A DNA stretch of 64,000 bases from Phyllostachys edulis (lineage: Eukaryota; Streptophyta; Magnoliopsida; Poales; Poaceae). Positions 60,100-64,000 of this stretch are shown piece after piece. Position 1 is the stretch's first letter, and every line of letters starts with the position of its first letter. Under the pieces are notes generated by a model. That model was not told the origin of the DNA, did no database searches, and saw only the letters and a program-made list of their open reading frames with translations. A program made the translations under genes and the position numbers. The stretch covers positions 111,388,412 to 111,452,411 of the forward strand of contig CM070562.1 in the NCBI GenBank assembly GCA_036346405.1, read 5' to 3'.

Positions 60100-61250
60100 A
60101 AAGCGTTCTTTCATCCCCTCTTTCATTCAGACTCAGATTTAATTAGTGGCAAATCCCCACCCGATGCTTCCTGTTTCCTCTCCCACTTGCTGCTTCATGC
60201 TTCATTTCTTCTTTTTCTTCGGTTTCTTCCACGACTAGCCAATGCTTCCCTTTGCTCTCCTCCCCCCAAACATCTCCTCCTCATGGCCTAAGCCTCCCAG
60301 AAGCCTCTGCTCTTGGTGCTTCTTCAGGTACCTGCCTGGGAGCACAAGGCCTCTCCGATTGATCGATATGCTCGATCGCTTCCTGGATTTTTGCCCCCTT
60401 GTTTACTCTCCCTTCTTCTTCTTCTTCTTCTTCTTTGAAAAAAACAAACTAATCAAGCCCTTTTGCTGCTTATTGTCTCCTGCAGAATTGGATGGTGCCC
60501 TTTCCTCGTACCCAATACTGCAAGGATCACTGTTGCAGGCAAGAACAACTGTTCTTGAACTTGAGGTATTTCATGTCTTTATCCAAGCTTATTTAGATGT
60601 CCTGTCTGTAGCCTCAAAATTCGTTGCATTTGCTCCACTTCCCTCTTGTTTATAAGGATTGAAATGCTACAGAAATCGCTTAATTAGTTTCTATTCAGCT
60701 CTTGTTAGTATAAAATTAGGACAGGTGTCCAGTTCGAACCAATCCACGGATTTCTCATCTTGTTCCCCTGTCCCTTCGTTGAATAGGTTTTGCTGGTGCT
60801 GATTCCTACATCCCTTTGCTGGTAGAGACAGCTGAAGTTTTTCTCTCTTCCTGGTAAATTCAGAAAGAAAGAAAGCTCCCATCTTGGGAGTGATCCACAC
60901 ACGGTTTGGAAACTCAAAATGGTTTGGTTGTTCTAATTCGTTTGATTTCCACATACAGATGACGCGAAAATGCTAATGCCCCACAGGTCGCCAAGTTTTG
61001 ATCTTTTCCTTTGGTCAGAAACGCCGCCATTTCGGACTAACCAAAGCGGCGCTAATCTTTTTCCACTTGGACGCTACAGTGCTGCCAAGATTATGAGTTG
61101 TGCTAATCTTGCTCCCTAATCACATGGTATAGCCTCCAATTTATGCAAAAGTTGCCATTTCTTTACATTCTTCCTCGGCAACTTGGGCTAATTCACAGTC
61201 TGTTTCTGACAAAGCCAATTCATTTGCTGCCATTGGCGCAGCTGTACTGG
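60100..61250 (+). promoter_or_regulatory. Probable 5' leader region of the ethylene receptor gene, with leader introns
   Basis: C/T-rich leader-like sequence at 60110-60330 is followed by splice-like signals. A possible untranslated exon lies at about 60485-60566 (TCCTGCAG|AATTGG ... ACTTGAG|GTATTT), and an acceptor TTGGCGCAG|CTG lies at 61233-61241, ten bases before the proposed ATG. An ATG at 61143 is in frame but lies upstream of this acceptor, so it is probably intronic. The exon structure is inferred from splice motifs only. Confidence 0.45.
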
Positions 61251-63785
61251 ATGATGTCTCCAAGATTCCGATGCCTAGATCAGCATTCCCCCACCACCAT
61301 GCGCCGCCTCCTGGCCCTGCTCCTTGCCCTCGCGCCCGCCGCCGCCGGCGACGTGGGGTACCCGCATTGCCACTGCGACGGCGGCGGCGGCGGCGGCTTC
61401 TGGAGCATGGACAACATCTTCAAGTGGCAGAAGGTGAGCGACCTGCTCATCGCGGCGGCCTACTTCTCCATCCCCCTCGAGCTCCTCTACTTCGTCGCCG
61501 GCCTCCGGCACCTGCTCCCGTTCCGGTGGGTGCTCGTCCAGTTCGGCGCCTTCATCGTGCTGTGCGGCCTCACTCACCTGCTCGCCGCCTTCACCTACGA
61601 GCCCCACCCTTTCATGGTCGTGCTGCTCCTCACCACCGCCAAGTTCCTGACGGCCCTGGTGTCCTTCCTCACCGCCATCACGCTGCTCACGCTCATCCCG
61701 CAGCTGCTGCGCGTCAAGGTGCGCGAGAGCCTGCTCTGGCTCAAGGCCCGCGAGCTCGACCGGGAGGTCGTCCTCATGAAGCGGCAGGAGGAGGCGAGCT
61801 GGCACGTCCGCATGCTCACCCAGGAGATCCGCAAGTCGCTCGACCGCCACACCGTCCTCTACACCACGCTCATCGAGCTCTCCAGGGTGCTCGCGCTCAA
61901 GAACTGCGCCGTCGGGATGCCCGCCGAGGACAAGGCCGCATTGTGCCTCACCCACGAGCTCCGGCGGGGCACTGACGGCTTCGTCATCGGGGTGGACGAC
62001 GCGGACGTCGTCGAGGTCAGGAGCAGCGACGGTGTCAAGCTGCTCGGGCCGGACTCGCTCCTCGGGTCGGCGAGCGGCGCGGGCAAGGAGGACACCGGCA
62101 CGGTGGCGGCGATACGGATGCCGATGCTCAAGGTCTCAGATTTCAAGGGCGGGACGCCGGAGGTGATCCAGACGAGCTACGCCGTGCTGGTGCTTGTGCC
62201 TCCCAACGACAAGAATTGGGGGCCTCACGAGCTGGAGATCGTGGAGGTGGGTTGCCGACCAGGTGGCCGTTGCGCTCTCGCACGCTTCGCTGCTTGAGGA
62301 GTCGCAGGCGATGCGCGACAGGCTGGCCGAACAGAACCGCAAGCTGCTGCAGGCGAGGCAGGACGCTCTCATGGCCAACGAGGCCAGGGACGCGTTCCAG
62401 CGCGTCATGAACCAGGGAATGCGGAGGCCGATCCACTCCATCCTTGGCCTCGTGTCCGTGGTGCAGGGGGACAGCCTGACGCCCGAGCAGAAGCTCGTCG
62501 TCGACACGATGGTGCGGACGGCCACCGTCGTCTCGACGCTCATCAACGATGTGATGGAGATGTCTGCCGTCAACCGGGAGCGCTTCCCCCTGGAGACACG
62601 GCCGTTCCACTTGCACTCAATGATCAGGGACGCCGCATGTGTAGCGCGGTGTCTCTGTGATTTCCAGGGGTTCAGTTTCTCGGTGCACATCGAAAACACG
62701 CTGCCGGACCTTGTCATTGGCGATGAACGGAGGATTTTCCATGTCATCCTGCACATGGTTGGCAATCTGATTGGCCGGATTGACTCGGGGCATGTCACGT
62801 TTCGGGTGCGTGCCAACGGTGAGGTGATGGAGGACAGTCTTGGCCAGAGGTGGGATCCATGGAGGCCGAGCTACTCCAGTGGATACTCGTCGGTGAAGTT
62901 TGTTATTGGGGTAAAGAGGCAACAGAGCGCCGACACAAGCCCATTCGCGCAATCCTCACAGAGGCCAATTGGGGAGGGGTTTGATCTCAGGCTTAGCTTC
63001 AGCATGTGCAGAAAGCTTGTGCAGGTATTGTCAAATTGTCTTCTCTGTGAATCTAAACCTGAAGTAACTGCCACACAATTGTAGATCATTTGGGCAAGTA
63101 ATTGTATCCAAATAACAGTTCATCGTATGTTTGTTCCCTGAAGATGCTAGCTTACCATGCCCAAGTGCAAATTCCGTTCAGTCTGAGATCATACAAGTAT
63201 ACAACTACTTAAATTTAGTGACTAATTTTATTATCTTGTTTTTTTTAATGATACCAACAGATGATGCAAGGGAACATATGGGCAATTCTTGACGGCCAAG
63301 AACTCCCGGAGAGCATGACCCTGGTCCTGAGATTCCAGCTGCAATCGCCGCTCACATCATCCAGTCTTGGAGGATCATTCGAGCGGCAATATGCATCACC
63401 GTCGTGCCAAATGACAGGCCTGAAAGTTCTGCTCATCGATGACGATGACATCAACCTGGTGGTTGCTCGGAAGCTCCTGGAGAAGCTCGGCTGCGTAGTT
63501 TCCTCACTCCCCTCAGGATCAGGGTTCCTGAACTCTGTCGGTCCCTCCTCAGCCGCATTCCAGCTCGTCATGGTGAACCTCGAAATGACAAGAGTAAACG
63601 CCTTTGATGTTGCTACGAGGATCAGGCAGTACAGGAGCGGCCGCTGGCCGTTTGTCATGGGCATGACGTCCGAGCAAAATGCCTGGGAGAAGTGTGCGCA
63701 ATGTGGGATTAACAGCGTCCTCAAGAAGCCAGTTGTTCTTCAGGAAGTAAAAGAAGAGCTCATGCGAATTCTTCAGAGCACATGA
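61251..63785 (+). CDS. Subfamily II ethylene receptor (ETR2-like), frameshifted
   Basis: An ER-membrane hybrid-kinase-like receptor that binds ethylene through copper and represses signalling until bound. Exons: 61251-63024 and 63261-63785 (GT-AG intron), about 765 aa once one base is discounted. Order: signal-anchor helix (about 17-32, typical of subfamily II); Cys40/Cys42 dimer cysteines; three membrane helices (about 62-145) with Cys105 and His109, the copper/ethylene ligands (LCGLTH); GAF (about 190-340); a divergent kinase domain with His near residue 395 (RRPIHSILG); receiver (about 645-760). An extra G within the G run at 62246-62251 shifts the frame after LEIVEV. Downstream DQVAVALSHASLLEE continues in the next frame. 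In the receiver the phosphoacceptor Asp is Asn (MVNLEM, codon 63576-63578), whereas the acidic pocket (LLIDDDD) and Lys (LKKPV) remain. Unless the extra base is an assembly error, the protein stops early at 62297. Confidence 0.9.
62246..62251 (+). other. Single-base frameshift in the ethylene receptor
   Basis: The frame-0 ORF runs to a stop at 62297 and the frame-1 continuation matches ETR family sequence without a break. One extra G in GGTGGGTT explains both. No splice signal removes it. Confidence 0.85.
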
Positions 63786-64000
63786 TATTTGCAGGTTGTT
63801 GCCTCCTTGTCAAGAGCTCTGAAATGGGTTGAAAGCTGCAATTGTTGTGACTGAAACAATACAGCCTCACCGAGTCACCGTCCAGCATTGCAGAAGGGAG
63901 AACTCGGGAAATCTTTGCTCGAAAAGGCTGCGCAGATGGCAAAAAGGTATTGGCTATTGTGTGTTTTCGGTGTGTTGGGAGTTCTGCAGTGTTGATGGGG
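63786..64000 (+). other. Probable 3' UTR of the ethylene receptor gene
   Basis: Sequence after the TGA stop to the window end. No coding was recognised. Confidence 0.5.

Noticed and set aside
60242..60655. 137-residue frame upstream of the ethylene receptor as a separate gene
   Set aside because: C/T-rich leader-like sequence with poly-Phe from CTT repeats and splice-like sites; more likely 5' UTR.
61143..61250. Ethylene receptor start at the first in-frame ATG (61143)
   Set aside because: A good acceptor (TTGGCGCAG) lies between it and the ATG at 61251, so the upstream part is probably intronic; it also makes an atypically long N-terminus.
61271..61975. Long open frames overlapping the ethylene receptor on both strands
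   Set aside because: Shadows of GC-rich codon usage, Arg/Pro/His-rich, without domains.

Overview
This window is nuclear DNA from a grass (Poaceae). Three things point there: GC-rich intronless or GC-rich first-exon genes, Tat-type and chromovirus Ty3/gypsy retrotransposons with long LTRs, and dense MITE, hAT and MULE insertions. The proteins look monocot. I cannot name the species from sequence alone. Most of the window is transposable-element DNA, with four recognisable host genes.

Host genes: (1) a deoxyhypusine hydroxylase gene (minus strand, 9898-15937, 7 coding exons, 319 aa). (2) A head-to-head neighbour, a BET1-like Qc-SNARE gene (plus strand, 16686-22703, 5 coding exons, 122 aa), sharing an upstream region of about 750 bp. 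(3) An AT-hook nuclear-localized protein of the AHL19/AHL20 type (plus, about 45877-46713), intronless, in which the expected first Met codon is CTG and no in-frame ATG exists upstream. (4) A subfamily II (ETR2-like) ethylene receptor gene (plus, 61251-63785) that carries a one-base frameshift in the GAF region and an Asn at the receiver phosphoacceptor position. A receptor-kinase remnant lies at 8935-9375.

Layout: 1-8000 is the end of a Tekay/Del-like chromovirus (3.5 kb LTR plus truncated integrase/chromodomain, minus strand) followed by a second degenerate LTR-like tract. 9.9-22.7 kb holds the DOHH/BET1 pair. A 3.2 kb defective MULE sits in DOHH intron 1, and two non-autonomous hAT elements sit in BET1 intron 1. 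24.5-43.2 kb is a nested retrotransposon block. It contains a 12 kb Tat-lineage element (24836-36889, TSD AAACT) with PBS, PPT, decayed gag-pol, a second RNase H and an antisense accessory ORF; a non-coding LTR element (37391-43217, TSD GAAAT); and a solo LTR (38495-41340, TSD TTGTG) inside that. A local tandem duplication separates the insertion events in time. 45-47 kb is the AHL gene. 48.4-50.4 kb is another LTR-like tract. 51.2-59.8 kb carries two MITE families, each present twice, and a 3.8 kb hAT element (52532-56355, TSD TTGGAAAG) with a broken transposase. 60-64 kb is the ethylene receptor locus.

The host genes do not form a pathway. They are ordinary housekeeping (eIF5A hypusination, ER-Golgi SNARE), transcriptional and hormone-perception genes separated by repeats. 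The points most worth checking are the CTG start of the AHL gene, the frameshift and receiver substitution in the ethylene receptor, and the antisense ORF of the Tat element.
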